Assembly: GCA_035048495.1 (NCBI GenBank)
Contig: JASUTR010000186.1
Span: 7,501 to 71,500 of the forward strand
DNA length: 64,000 nucleotides
Source: Euptelea pleiosperma
Lineage: Eukaryota > Streptophyta > Magnoliopsida > Ranunculales > Eupteleaceae
Direction of reading: 5' to 3'
Numbering within the stretch: position 1 is the stretch's first letter; each line of letters begins with the position of its first letter. Below are positions 10,987 through 24,345 of this stretch, in pieces. A program made the position numbers and the translations under genes. The notes below the pieces were generated by a model, which saw only the letters and a program-made list of their open reading frames with translations, had not been told where the DNA came from and searched no databases.

Positions 10987-13095
10987 ATCTCCATTGATCT
11001 CGTTTCTTCGTCTTCTCTTTATCAAAAAAAAAAATACAGAAAAGAAAAATAAAGATAAAAGAAAAAGAAAAAGGAAGATAGAAGAAGAAGAAGGAAGAGG
11101 ATAGGATCGCCCCTACCTGATCACCGCGCAGCCTCCCTCCACGACCTGCAACTTCGAATTGCAGGTCTGAAACTGCCCCGTGCCTTCACCTCCTCTACCA
11201 CCAAAGGAGCAACTTGCTCCCCCTCGTGCGCCAGCCACCAGAACCGTTAGCTCGACCTGCAACTCTGGCAGTTGCCGGTTTGGCCAGCAACTCTCCTGAC
11301 TTGCAAGCGTTGCCCTCATCCTCCCAACTCCTCTTCATCCGCCTTCCATCCCCAATCCCAGCCGCTTTCTACACTGGTCTTCTCCAAAACAGAAGATCAA
11401 AGACAAAAAAATGAAAGAAGAAAAAAAGAAAAAGAAGAAAAGAAAACAGAAGGGAAGGAGAAAAGAGAAGAGAGGAACGTACCTCCACAATTACCAATTA
11501 GTGTCACATGTGGCTCACATCACGGACCACGGTACGATCCACGTGGCATACTCTTAAAGACCACTGACTGTATGGATGTTTGGATCATGTGGCAGATGAG
11601 GAAATGGAACCAAAGAGGTCCACCTGTTGGCCCACCTTACCTTAGTCCCTCTCTATGTTGCAAGTTTCAGCTCAACTGCCAAATTCTGGGGATGACAATA
11701 CCTAGGAATGTTGACAACTCATGAGCCAAACATTCAGGGGTAGCATGCACTTTGTCAAGCACTTTGCATGATCTGCAATGTTGACAAACCATGTTGCAAG
11801 TGGGCACAAACAATACCAGTTTCAAGAGAAACCATTGCAATTGGATTCCAATAGTGATAGTGAATGTGGTAGATCAGATATTTCAAACTTCTGATCGGGT
11901 GATTCTTTAGTCATTTGAGGAAGCCAATGAATGGTGGATTTCAAGCTTCTAGCCCCTACATGTGCACCTAGGTAGTGAATGATATGTATTTGTTCAGTGA
12001 TCACCCTCCAATTTACACAGATTACGAATTTGCCTATTGAATGGTGGGTTCAGTTGTTCACATTGTGGGTTCATTTGTTTGCATGTTTTGGACTCTTTGT
12101 CGGGGAGTGCCGTGGGCACGAGCCACCTACTAGTATATTTAAATATTTCAAAAGCCTCTTGGGCTTTGTAATGTTCTAGTCCTCATAAATGGTTCCCTCA
12201 GACAAGTTATATACTTGTTACCTTTTTCTTATAAGTTATATACTTGTTATTACATGTTTAGATATCTTAGTTTGAGATCTGTCCAAATTTTGTTGAAGCC
12301 TAATTATTTGTGGCTTTTTTATAGCTCGGATGATCTTCCAAGTTCCAATTTCCTATTTCACTTTTGCCTTAAATACCTTCTCTGTCCGGAAAAGACTATT
12401 ACTTAACTATTGTTAATTATACCAGGTCAACCATCAACATTGCCATCTATAAGGCATAATTTTTTTTTGCATTTTCTTACCGTTTGCAACGGTTCAAAAC
12501 CGTTTCAACAATACCAACCGCTTCAAATTTCACATTTGAAACGGATCAAAACCGTTTCACAAATTTTCAAAACATTGCAGAATTATATTTTGCAACGGTT
12601 TAGAACCGTTGCTTAGTTTTAAATAATTCATAATTGTGACAAACCATTTGTCAGAAACGGTTTACAACCGTTGCATTACAATCATTTGCAATGGTTTTGC
12701 ACCGTTTCTTAATTCTAAATGATTTATAACTGTGACAAAACATGGTTTAAAACGGTTCAAAACTGTTGCATAATTAGATTTTGAGACGATTTTGAGCCGT
12801 TGCTAATAGAAACGGTTCAAAACGTTGCGATGTAAACTATGCAGCAGTTTAAAACCGTTTCTATTTTATATTTTGCAACGGTTTTGAACCGTTTCAAGAA
12901 TCGTTTCTATTTTATATTTTGCAACGGTTTTGAACCGTTGCAAAAATGTTTATTCCCATGTGGAATTCAGAATGAAATGGGTTTGAGCCGTTGCAATTTA
13001 ATTTGAAACGCCACTTTTTGCCACGGTTTTAAGGCGTTTCAAATTAGTTTCACAACGGTCCAGAACCGTTGCATATAGGCAATTTTGGTGTAGTA
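10987..13095 (+). repeat. Array unit F
   Basis: A 2,109-bp unit lacking the first ~10 bases of the usual start because of the E/F junction. The G-box is at 11,539-11,547, the hairpin has an altered arm (TTCGAATTGC), and the terminus is mutated to GTAGTA. It shares private variants with 15,228-17,190 on the opposite strand (for example AAATATTTCAAAAGCC where others have AAATCTTTC), which identifies that block as its inverted partner. Confidence 0.85.
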
Positions 13096-15177
13096 TCCCT
13101 CCACAATCTCCATTGATCTCGTTTCTTCGTCTTCTCTTTATCAAAAAAAAAATACAGGAAAGAAAAACAAAGAAAAAAGAAAAAGAAAAAGGAAGATAGA
13201 AGAAGAAGAAGGAAGAGGTTAGGATCGCCCCTACCTGATCACCGCCCAGCCTCCCTCCACGACCTGCAACTTCGAGTTGCAGGTCTGAAACTGCCCCTTG
13301 CCTTCACCTCGTCAACCACCAAAGGAGCAACTTGCTCCCCCTTGTGCGCCAGCCACCAGAACCGTTAGCTAGACCTGCAACTCTGGCAGTTGCCGGTTTG
13401 GCCAGCAACTCTCCCGACTTGCAGGCACTGCCCTCATCCTCCCAACTCCTCTTCATCCGCCTACCATCTCCAATCCCAGCCGCTTTCTACACTGGTCTTC
13501 TCCGAAAAAGAAAATCAAAGAAAAAAAAAAGAGAAGAAAAGAAGGAAAAGAAGAAAAGAAAACAGAAGGGAAGGAGAAAGAAGAAGGGAGGAACGTACCT
13601 CCACCATTACCAATTAGTGTCACATGTGGCTCACATCACGAACCACGGTATCATCCACATGGCACACTCTTAAAGACCACTGACTGTATGGATGTTTGGA
13701 TCATGTGGCAGATGAGGAAATGGAACCAAAGAGGTCCACATGTTGGCCCACCTTACCTTAGTCCCTCTCCATGTTGCAAGTTTCAGCTCAACTGCAAAAT
13801 TTTGGGTATGACAATACCTAGGAATGTTGACAACTCATGAGCCAAACATTCAGGGGTAGCCTGCACTTTGTCAAGCACTTTGCATGATCTGCAATGTTGA
13901 CAAACCATGTTGCAAGTGGGCACAAACAATACCAGTTTCAAGAGAAACCATTGCAATTGGATTCCAATAGTGATAGTGAATGTGGTAGATCAGATGTTTC
14001 AAACTTCTGATCGGGTGATTCTTTAGTCATTGGAGGAAGCCAATGAATGGTGGATTTCAAGCTTCTAGCCCCTACATGTGCACCTAGGTAGTGAATGATA
14101 TGTATTTGTTCGGTGATCACCCTCTAATTTACACAGATTACGAATTTGCCTATTGAATGGTGGGTTCAGTTGTTCACATTGTGGGTTCATTTGTTTGCAT
14201 GTTTTGGACTCTTTGTCGGGGAGTGCCGTGGGCACGAGCCACCCACTAGTATATTTAAATCTTTCAAAAGCCTCTTGGGCTTTGTAATGTTCTAGTCCTC
14301 ATAAATGGTTCCCTCAGCCAAGTTTTATACTTGTTACCCTTTTCTTATAAGTTATATACTTGTTATTACATGTTTAGATATCTTAGTTTGAGATCTGTCC
14401 AAATTTTGTTGAAGCCTAATTATTTGTGGCTTTTTTATAGCTTGGATGATCTTCCAAGTTCCAATTTCCTATTTCACTTTGGCCTTAAATACCTTCTCTG
14501 TCCGGAAAAGGCTTTTACTTAACTATTGTTAATTATACCAAGTCAACCATCAACATTGCCATCTATAAGGCATAATTTTTTTTTGCATTTTCTTACCGTT
14601 TGCAACGGTTCAAAACCGTTTAAACAATATCAACCGCTTTAAATTTCACATTTGAAACGGATCAAAACCGTTTCACAAATTTTGAAAACATTGCAGAATT
14701 ATATTTTGCAACGGTTTAGAACTGTTGCTTAGTTTGAAATAATTCATAATTGTAACAAACCATAAGTCAGAAACAGTTTACAACCGTTGCATTACAATAA
14801 TTTGCAATGGTTTTGCACTGTTTCGAAACATTACGAAACATGGTTTAAAACTGTTCAAAACCGTTGCATAATTACATTTTGAGACGGTTTTGAGCCGTTG
14901 CTAATAGAAACGGTTCAAAACCGTTGCAATGTAAACTACCGCGATAGTTTAAAACCGTTTCTATTCTATATTTTGCAACGGTTTTCAACCGTTTCAAGAA
15001 CCATTTTTATTTTATATTTTGCAACGATTTTGAACCGTTTCAAGACTTGAAACGGTTCAAAACCGTTGCAAATATGTTTATTCCCATGTGGAATTCAGAA
15101 TGAAACGGGTTTGAGCCGTTGCAATTTAATTTGAAATCCCACTTTTTGCAACGGTTTTAAGTCGTTTCAAATTAGTT
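13096..15177 (+). repeat. Array unit G, in the loop of the inverted duplication
   Basis: A 2,082-bp unit with no partner in the right arm. It holds the clean hairpin at 13,261-13,285 (11-bp arms GACCTGCAACT, loop TCG). The usual G-box is changed to CCACATGGC. A deletion in the dyad block near 14,825 fuses two motifs. The unit stops at CAAATTAGTT, losing the last ~70 bases of the CACTA end, and runs into the 50-bp orientation switch. Confidence 0.85.
13261..13285. repeat. Hairpin with 11-bp arms (representative, unit G)
   Basis: GACCTGCAACT, loop TCG, then the exact complement AGTTGCAGGTC. It recurs in the same place in full-length units, sometimes with one arm mismatch (B ~3,770, F ~11,145). 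It lies about 60 bp from the GGAGCAACTTGCTCC palindrome. Function unknown; it has no U-tract and is not a bacterial terminator. Confidence 0.7.
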
Positions 15178-15227
15178 GGCGGTAAGTTCAGTAAGTCAAA
15201 CCCTTCTAATCTTTATAGATAGGGGGT
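15178..15227. other. Spacer at the orientation switch
   Basis: About 50 bp not matching any unit, lying between the broken end of G and the broken, inverted start of the next unit. It contains two short related words, GGTAAGTTCAGTAAG, but no TIR and no ORF. It marks one breakpoint of the rearrangement that made the array change strand. Confidence 0.7.
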
Positions 15228-17190
15228 GAAACGATTCTTGAAACGGTTCAAAACCGTTGCAAAATATAAAATAGAAATGATTCTTGAAACGGTTCAAAAC
15301 CGTTGCAAAATATAAAATAGAAACGGTTTTAAACTGCTGCGTAGTTTACATCGCAACGGTTTTGAACCGTTTCTATTAGCAACGGCTCAAAATCGTCTCA
15401 AAATCTAATTATGCAACAGTTTTGAACCGTTTTAAACCATGTTTCGTCACAGTTATAAATCATTTAGAATTACGAAACGGTGCAAAACCATTGCAAATGA
15501 TTGTAATGCAACGGTTGTAAACCGTTTCTGACATATGGTTTGTCACAATTATGAATTATTAAAAACTGAGCAACGGTTCTAAACCGTTGCAAAATATAAT
15601 TCTGCAATGTTTTGAAAATTTGTGAAACGGTTTTGATCCTTTTCAAATGTGAAATTTGAAGCGGTTGGTATTGTTGAAACGGTTTTGAACCGTTGCAAAC
15701 AGTAAGAAAATGCAAAAAAAAATTATGCCTTATAGATGGCAATGTTGATGGTTGACCTGGTATAATTAACAATAGTTAAGTAATAGTCTTTTCCGGACAG
15801 AGAAGGTATTTAAGGCAAAAGTGAAATAGGAAATTGGAACTTGGAAGATCATCCGAGCTATAAAAAAGCCACAAATAATTAGGCTTCAACAAAATTTGGA
15901 CAGATCTCAAACTAAGATATCTAAACATGTAATAACAAGTATATAACTTATAAGAAAAAGGTAACAAGTATATAACTTATATGAGGGAACCATTTATGAG
16001 GACTAGAACATTACAAAGCCCAAGAGGCTTTTGAAATATTTAAATATACTAGTGGGTGGCTCGTGCCCACGGCACTCCCCGACAAAGAGTCCAAAACATG
16101 CAAACAAATGAACCCACAATGTGAACAACTGAACCCACCATTCAATAGGCAAATTCGTAATCTGTGTAAATTGGAGGGTGATCACCGAACAAATACATAT
16201 CATTCACTACCTAGGTGCACATGTAGGGGCTAGAAGCTTGAAATCCACCATTCATTGGCTTCCTCAAATGACTAAAGAATCACCCGATCAGAAGTTTGAA
16301 ATATCTGATCTACCACATTCACTATCACTATTGGAATCCAATTGCAATGGTTTCTCTTGAAACTGGTAATGTTTGTGCCCACTTGCAACATGGTTTGTCA
16401 ACATTGCAGATCATGCAAAGTGCTTGACAAAGTGCATGCTACCCCTGAATGTTTGGCTCATGAGTTGTCAACATTCCTAGGTATTGTCATCCCCAGAATT
16501 TGGCAGTTGAGCTGAAACTTGCAACATAGAGAGGGACTAAGGTAAGGTGGGCCAACAGGTGGACCTCTTTGGTTCCATTTCCTCATCTGCCACATGATCC
16601 AAACATCCATACAGTCAGTGGTCTTTAAGAGTATGCCACGTGGATCATACCGTGGTCTGTGATGTGAGCCACATGTGACACTAATTGGTAATTGTGGAGG
16701 TACGTTCCTCTCTTCTCTTTTCTCCTTCCCTTCTGTTTTCTTTTCTTCTTTTTCTTCTTTCATTTTTTTGCCTTTGATCTTCTTTTTTGGAGAAGACCAG
16801 TGTAGAAAGCTGCTGGGATTGGAGATGGTAGGCGGATGAAGAGGAGTTGGGAGGATGAGGGCAGCGCCTGCAAGTCAGGAGAGTTGCTGGCCAAACCGGC
16901 AACTGCCAGAGTTGCAGGTCTAGCTAACGGTTCTGGTGGCTGGCGCACAAGGGGGAGCAAGTTGCTCCTTTGGTGGTTGAGGAGGTGAAGGCACGGGGCA
17001 GTTTCAGACCTGCAATTCGAAGTTGCAGGTCATGGAGGGAGGCTGCGCGGTGATCAGGTAGGGGCGATCCTATCCTCTTCCTTCTTCTTCTTCTATCTTC
17101 CTTTTTCTTTTTCTTTTATCTTTGTTTTTCTTTTCTGTATTTTTTTTTTTTTTGATAAAGAGAAGACGAAGAAACGAGATCAATGGAGAT
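15228..17190 (-). repeat. Array unit F' (inverted partner of F)
   Basis: Reads on the minus strand. It pairs with F from 10,987 to about 12,945; the CACTA end beyond that is missing at the spacer. It shares F's private variants and ends at the same E/F junction. The G-box complement is at 16,635-16,643. Small changes such as a shortened purine tract at ~16,740-16,790 distinguish it from F, so it is not a byte-for-byte copy. Confidence 0.85.
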
Positions 17191-18622
17191 TACATCGCAA
17201 TGGTTTTGAACCGTTTCTATTAGCAACGGCTCAAAATCGTCTCAAAATCTAATTATGCAACGGTTTTGAACCGTTTTAAACCATGTTTCATCACAGTTAT
17301 AAATAATTTAGAATTAAGAAACGGTGCAAAACCATTGCAAATGATTGTAATGCAACGGTTGTAAACCGTTTCTGACTTATGGTTTGTCACAATTATGAAT
17401 TATTTAAAACTAAGCAATGGTTCTAAACCGTTGCAAAATATAATTTTGCAATGTTTTGAAAATCTTTGAAACGATTTTGATCCGTTTCAAATGTGAAATT
17501 TGAAGTGGTTGATATTGTTTAAACGGTTTTGAACCGTTGCAAACGGTAAGAAAATGTAAAAAACAATTATGCCTTATAGATGGCAATGTTGATGGTTGAC
17601 CTGGTATAATTAACAATAGTTAAGTAATAGTCTTTTCCGGACAGAGAAGGTATTTAAGGCAAATGTGAAATAGGAAATTGGAACTTGGAAGATCATCCGA
17701 GCTATAAAAAAGCCACAAATAATTAGGCTTCAACAAAATTTGGACAGATCTCAAACTAAGATATCTAAACATGTAATAACAAGTATATAACGTATAAGAA
17801 AAAGGTAACAAGTATATAACTTGTATGAGGGAATCATTTATGAGGACTAGAACATTACAAAGCCCAAGAGGCTTTTGAAAGATTTAAATATACTAGTGGG
17901 TGGCTCGTGCCCACGGCACTCCCCGACAAAGAGTCCAAAACATGCAAACAAATGAACCCACAATGTGAACAACTGAACCCACCATTCAATAGGCAAATTC
18001 GTAATCTGTGTAAATTGGAGGGTGATCACCCAACAAATACATATCATTCACTACCTAGGTGCACATGTAGGGGCTAGATGCTTGAAATCCACCATTCATT
18101 GGCTTCCTCAAATGACTAAAGAATCACCCAATCAGAAGTTTGAAACATCTGATCTACCACATTCACTATCACTATTGGAATCCAATTGCAATGGTTTCTC
18201 TTGAAACTGGTATTGTTTGTGCCCACTTGCAACATGGTTTGTCAACATTGCAGATCATACAAAGTGCTTGACAAAGTACTGGCTACCCCTGAATGTTTGG
18301 CTCATGAGTTGTCAACATTCCTAGGTATTGTCAACCCCAGAATTTGGCAGTTGAGCTGAAAATTGCAACATAGAGAGGGACTAAGGTAAGGTGGGCCAAC
18401 AGGTAGACCTCTTTGGTTCCATTTCCTCATCTGCCACATGATCCAAACATCCATACAGTTTCAGACCTGGGCGGTGATCAGGTAGCGGCGATCCTATCCT
18501 CTTCCTTCTTCTTCTTCTATCTTCCTTTTTCTTTTTCTTTTATCTTTGTTTTTCTTTTCTGTATGTTTTTTTTTTGATAAAGAGAAGACGAAGAAACGAG
18601 ATCAATGGAGATTGTGGAGGGA
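17191..18622 (-). repeat. Array unit E' (inverted partner of E)
   Basis: 1,432 bp, the same length as E, with the same truncated dyad block at its left edge and the same two internal deletions (near 18,457-18,470). It pairs with E rather than with the chimera C. This is the key to reading the right arm as the unexpanded version. Confidence 0.85.
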
Positions 18623-20744
18623 CACTACACCAAAATTGCCTATTTGCAACGGTTTTTGACCGTTGTGAAACTAATTTGAAACGGCTTAAAACCGTTGCAA
18701 AAAGTGGCGTTTCAAATTAATTTGCAACGGCTCAAACCCGTTTCATTCTGAATTCCACATGGGAATAAACATTTTTGCAACGGTTCAAAACCGTTGCAAA
18801 ATATAAAATAGAAACGATTCTTGAAATGGTTCAAAATCGTTGCAAAATATAAAATAGGAACGGTTTTAAACTGTTGCAGTAGTTTACATCGCAACGGTTT
18901 TAAACCGTTTCTATTAGCAACGGCTCAAAATCGTCTCAAAATCTTATTATGGAACGGTTTTGAACCATTTTAAACCATGTTTCGTCATAGTTATAAATCA
19001 TTTAGAATTAAGAAACGGTGCAAAACCATTGCAAATGATTGTAATGCAACGATTGTAAACCGTTTCTGACCTCTGGTTTGTCACAATTATGAATTATAAA
19101 AACTACGCAACGGTTATAAACCGTTGCAAAATATAATTCTGCAATGTTTTGAAAATTTGTGAAACAGTTTTGATCTGTTTCAAATGTGAAATTTGAAGCG
19201 GTTGATATTGTTGAAACGGTTTTGAACCGTTGCAAACAGTAAGAAAATGCAAAAAAAAATTATGCCTTATAGATGGCAATGTTGATGGTTGACCTGGTAT
19301 AATTAACAATAGTTAAGTAATAGTCTTTTCCAGACAGAGAAGGTATTTAAGGCAAAAGTGAAATAGGAAATTGGAACTTGGAAGATCATCCGAGCTATAA
19401 AAAAGCCACAAATAATTAGGCTTCAACAAAATTTGGACAGATCTCATACTAAGATATCTAAACATGTAATAACAAGTATATAACTTATAAGAAAAAGGTA
19501 ACAAGTATATAACTTGTCTGAGGGAACCATTTATGAAGACTAGAACATTACAAAGCCCAAGAGGCTTTTGAAAGATTTAAATATACTAGTGGGTGGCTCG
19601 TGCCCACGGCACTCCCCGACAAAGAGTCCAAAACATGCAAACAAATGAACCCACAATGTGAACAACTGAACCCACCATTCAATAGGCAAATTCGTAATCT
19701 GTGTAAATTGGAGGGTGATCACCGAACAAATACATATCATTCACTACCTAGGTGCACATGTAGGGGCTAGAAGCTTGAAATCCACCATTCATTGGCTTCC
19801 TCAAATGACTAAAGAATCACCCAATCAGAAGTTTGAAACATCTGATCTACCACATTCACTATCACTATTGGAATCCAATTGCAATGGTTTCTCTTGAAAC
19901 TGGTATTGTTTGTGCCCACTTGCAACATGGTTTGTCAACATTGCAGATCATGCAAAGTGCTTGACAAAGTGCAGGCTACCCCTGAATGTTTGGCTCATGA
20001 GTTGTCAACATTCCTAGGTATTGTCATCCCCAGAATTTGGCAGTTGAGCTGAAACTTGCAACATAGAGAGGGACTAAGGTAAGGTGGGCCAACAGGTGGA
20101 CCTCTTTGGTTCCATTTCCTCATCTGCCACATGATCCAAACATCCATACAGTCAGTGGTCTTTAAGAGTGTGCCACGTGGATCATACTAGGGTCCGTGAT
20201 GTGAGCCACATGTCTCACTAATTGGTAATGGTGGAGGTACGTTCCTCTCTTCTCTTTTCTCCTTCCCTTCTGTTTTCTTTTCTTCTTTTTCTTCTTTTCT
20301 TCTCTCTTTTTTTTTCTTTGATCTTCTTTTTTTGAGAGGACCAGTGTAGAAAGCGGCTGGGATTTGAGATGGTAGGCGGATGAAGAGGAGTTGGGAGGAT
20401 GAGGGCAGCGCCTGCAAGTCGGGAGAGTTGCTGGCCAAACCGGCAACTGCCAGAGTTGCAGGTCTAGCTAACGGTTCCGGTGGCTGGCGCACAAGGGGGA
20501 GCAAGTTGCTCCTTTGGTGGTTGAGGAGGTGATGGCACTGGGCAGTTTCAGACCTACAACTCGAAGTTGCAGGTCGTGGAGGGAGGCTGGTCGGTGATCA
20601 GGTAGGGGCGATCCTATCCTCTTCCTTCTTCTTCTTCTATCTTCCTTTTTCTTTTTCTTTTTTTTATGTTTTTTTTTTTTCTGTATTTCTTTTTTTAGAT
20701 AAAGAGAAGACGAAGAAACGAGATCAATGGAGATTGTGGAGGGA
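18623..20744 (-). repeat. Array unit X' (single partner of B and D)
   Basis: A full unit that begins with the terminus CACTACACCAAAATTGCC at 18,623 and runs on the minus strand to the purine tract and TGGAGGGA. The G-box is at 20,172-20,180. It occupies the place of both B and D: the right arm holds one copy where the left arm holds two plus the chimera. Confidence 0.85.
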
Positions 20745-22658
20745 CACTATACCAAAATTGCCTATTTGCAACGGTTTTGGACCGTTGTGAAACTAATTTG
20801 AAACGGCTTAAAACCGTTGCAAAAAGTGGCGCTTCAAATTAAATTGCAATGGCTCAAACCCGTTTCATTCTGAATTCCACATGGGAATAAACATTTTTGC
20901 AACGGTTTTGAACCGTTTCAAGTCTTGAAACGGTTCAAAACCATTGCAAAATATAAAATAGAAACGGTTCTTGAAACTGTTCAAAATCATTGCAAAATAT
21001 AAAATAGAAACGGTTTTAAACTGTTGCGGTAGTTTACATTGTAATGGTTTTGAACTGTTTCTATTAGCAACGGCTCAAAATCGTCTCAAAATGTAATTAT
21101 GCAACGGTTTTGAACCGTTTTAAACCATGTTTTGTCACAGTTATAAATTATTTAAAATTAAGAAACGGTGCAAAACCGTTGCAAATGATTGTAATGCAAC
21201 GGTTGTAAACCGTTTCTGACTTATGGTTTGTCACAATTATGAATTATTTAAAACTAAGCAACGGTTCTAAACCATTGCAAAATATAATTCTGCAATATTT
21301 GGAAAATTCGTGAAACGGTTTTGATCCGTTTCAAATGTGAAATTTGAAGTGGTTGATAATGTTGAAACGGTTTTGAGCCGTTGCAAACGGTAAGAAAATG
21401 CAAAAAAAAATTATGCCTTATAGATGGCAATGTTGATGGTTGACCTAGTATAATTAACAATAGTTAAGTAATAGTCTTTTCCGGACAGAGAAGGTATTTA
21501 AGGCCAAAGTGAAATAGGAAATTGGAACTTGGAAGATCATCCAAGCTATAAAAAAGCCACAAATAATTAGGCTACAACAAAATTTGGACAGATCTCAAAC
21601 TAAGATATCTAAACATGTAATAACAAGTATATAACTTATAAGAAAAAGGTAACAAGTATATAACTTGTCTGAGGGAACCATTTATGAAGACTAGAACATT
21701 ACAAAGCCCAAGAGGCTTTTGAAAGATTTAAATATACTAGTGGGTGGCTCGTGCACACGGCACTCCCCGACAAAGAGTCCAAAACATGCAAACAAATGAA
21801 CCCACAATGTGAACAACTGAACCCACCATTCAATAGGCAAATTCGTAATCTATGTAAATTAGAGGGTGATCACCCAACAAATACATATCATTCACTACCT
21901 AGGTGCACATTTAGGGGCTAAAAGCTTGAAATCCACCATTCATTGGCTTCCTCAAATGACTAAAGAATCACCCAATCAGATGTTTGAAACATCTGATCTA
22001 CCACATTCACTATCACTATTGGAATCCAATTGCAATGGTTTCTCTTGAAACTGGTATTGTTTGTGCCCACTTGCAACATGGTTTGTCAACATTGCAGATC
22101 ATGCAAAGTGCTTGACAAAGTGCATGCTACCCCTGAATGTTTGGCTCATGAGTTGTCAACATTCCTAGGTATTGTCATACCCAGAATTTGGTAGTTGAGC
22201 TGAAACTTGCAACATGGAGAGGGACTAAGGTAAGGTGGGCCAACAGGTGGACCTCTTTGGTTCTATTTCCTCATCTGCCACATGATCCAAACATCCATAC
22301 AGTCAGTGGTCTTTAAGAGTGTGCCACGTGGATCATACCGTGGTCCGTGATGTGAGCCACATGTGACACTAATTGGTAATGGTGGAGGTACGTTCCTCCC
22401 TTCTCTTTTGTCCTTCCCTTCTATTTTCTTTTCTTCTTTTTCTTCTTTTCTTCTCTCTTTTTTTTTCTTTGATCTTCTTTTTTAGAGAGGACCAGTGTAG
22501 AAAGCGGCTGGGATTGGAGATGGTAGGTGGATGAAGAGGAGTTGGGAGGATGAGGGCAGCGCCTGCAAGTCGGGAGAGTTGCTGGCCAAACTGGCAACTG
22601 CCAGAGTTGCAGGTCTAGCTAACGGTTCCGGTGGCTGGCGCACAAGGGGGAGCAAGTT
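20745..22658 (-). repeat. Array unit A', CACTA-end part
   Basis: Partner of A (1,688-3,601), the same 1,914 bp, starting with the altered terminus CACTATACC. The G-box is at 22,323-22,331. It is interrupted at 22,658 by the CACTA insertion and resumes at 26,349. Differences from A are scattered single bases. Confidence 0.85.
22656..22658. repeat. Target-site duplication GTT, left
   Basis: GTT directly before the CACTA 5' end and again at 26,346-26,348. Removing the element and one GTT restores GGAGCAAGTTGCTCC, which is seen uninterrupted in sister units (for example near 20,504). CACTA elements make 3-bp duplications, so this fits a genuine transposition. Confidence 0.9.
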
Positions 22659-22688
22659 CACTACACGAAAATCGTAAAAAAACGACAC
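22659..22688 (+). repeat. Left terminal inverted repeat of Pack-CACTA
   Basis: Starts CACTACACGAAAATCG and continues through an A7 run to GACAC. The other copy at 1-1,687 keeps C at position 9, so the G here is a later mutation in this copy. Confidence 0.85.
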
Positions 22689-23974
22689 CAATTTCAAATG
22701 GTTTTTTCGTAATTTTAGTAAAATTAATGAAAAACACAACAAAAAAATAGAAATAAAACCCCAGGATCAGTTGCTCTTTTTTCTTTTTTGTAAGCAGGAG
22801 CATTCTGTTCTTGAACAACTCCTTTACTCTCTGAGAGTCGAGAGTCCCGACTCCCGAGCTGCGGAAGCCTGTGAGTTTCTTCGGAAGTCTTTTACTGTGC
22901 AGATCATCGTTCCCAAACCCTATAAAGGTCAGAAATTAATCTTTTTAATTCGTTCCTCCTTTCAACTTGTCTTTCTTTTCGTCATCACCTTTACTGAATT
23001 TCATTAGCATCAGTTAGGTTTCAGAAGTTGGATCCCTTCATTCGTAGTCGAATCAGGTTAGATTTCCTTTTCGGTCTACTGTTTCAAATTTATCTCTAGC
23101 TACAGATCCTTCAATTGTTTCAAGTAAAGGTAAAATTTGAGCTCGAATTCGAAATTTATACATCGTGCTTCCTGTTTTCATTCTGTTTCGATATTTACAG
23201 GGATTCTAAGCGCTGTTCAGAGGATATTAGGTTGAAAATACAAAATCTGTAGTATTTTCAGATTAGTTTTACTCAAAAATTTCAACCAATTATTATTTTG
23301 ATCGGTTATTGCTTAGATCCATTTTTGAAATTTTGATCTACTTAATTTTGAAATCAACTTGATTTTGTATCCCTCTCCAAAATACCTGTTGCTAATTGCA
23401 GCTATAACCCACATTCGTTGCTTGGATCTGAACCACAGCTTGACAGGTTTTTGTTTCCAGTCCAATCGTGTTTCCTACCAATAAAAACAGAACAATGTGG
23501 TAGATAATTTTCATTTTGTTGTAGTAGGTTTTACAATTTCTTAATCTGCATTTTGTTTGATTTCCATCAGATTAATGTGCATTTCTTAATGTGCATTTTG
23601 TTTGGTTTCCATCTAGGGCTTGAAGATTCAGATTTTGTTTGCAGCTTTGAATTTGGTTAAGTCAAATAGAATCCTCATTTAGTCAATTTTGATTGACGAA
23701 TCAATTGGATCTATGAAGGAATGTCATTTAATTTTTTATCTGGATTACTCAGTCATGGCGAATCCTCTTGAAGGAACATCGTTTAATTTTTTATTAATCG
23801 ATTGGATATAATTTTTTTTCTGGATTACTGAGGCATGGCTTTGAATTTGGTTAAGTCAAATAGAATCCTCATGAAGGAACGTCGTTTAATTTTTTATCTA
23901 TGAAAACTGGACAGGCCAGATAGTTCAACAGTTAGTGTGATAACACTACAAGTTGCTGTTATTGCAACTTTAAT

Positions 23975-24345
23975 TGTGCTTACAACTTTACATCTGATCT
24001 GGCTAAATTGTGTCATAGTGCAGATAATCCAGCTGCATTTTTTCTGAAACTCAGCAAGTGGCTCCTTGCCTTCCAGGTAGTTTTGTTACTAATGCTTAGC
24101 TATAATGCATTACAGGTCATGGCTAATAAAGCACATTGCCTTTTTTTAGGTCAACACAAAGTATCGACCTTGATTTGCAATTTGAAGCAATTGAACAAAG
24201 TAGAGCTTGTGGAAGTACATCGTAAGGCTGCAAAAACACATATTTCTTTTGCTATCAAGTGGCTGGGGTTGTTGCAAATGTTTGGAATCTCATCCATCTC
24301 CATGTTAGAAAAACATTTTGTCCTGAAATTAGACGGGTTGCTGCA
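23975..24345 (+). pseudogene. Unrecognised captured exon-like segment
   Basis: An open stretch reads ...DLAKLCHSADNPAAFFLKL and then a Lys-Trp-rich continuation ending exactly at CAG|GTAGTT (24,076/24,077), a plausible donor site. After an intron-like gap, a second open stretch (about 24,150-24,440) begins near an acceptor-like TTTTTTTAG. A conceptual 148-codon frame spans both (24,008-24,454), but read-through of the splice-like sites makes it unlikely as a protein. The family is not recognised. The same DNA is present inverted at 1-338. Confidence 0.4.
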
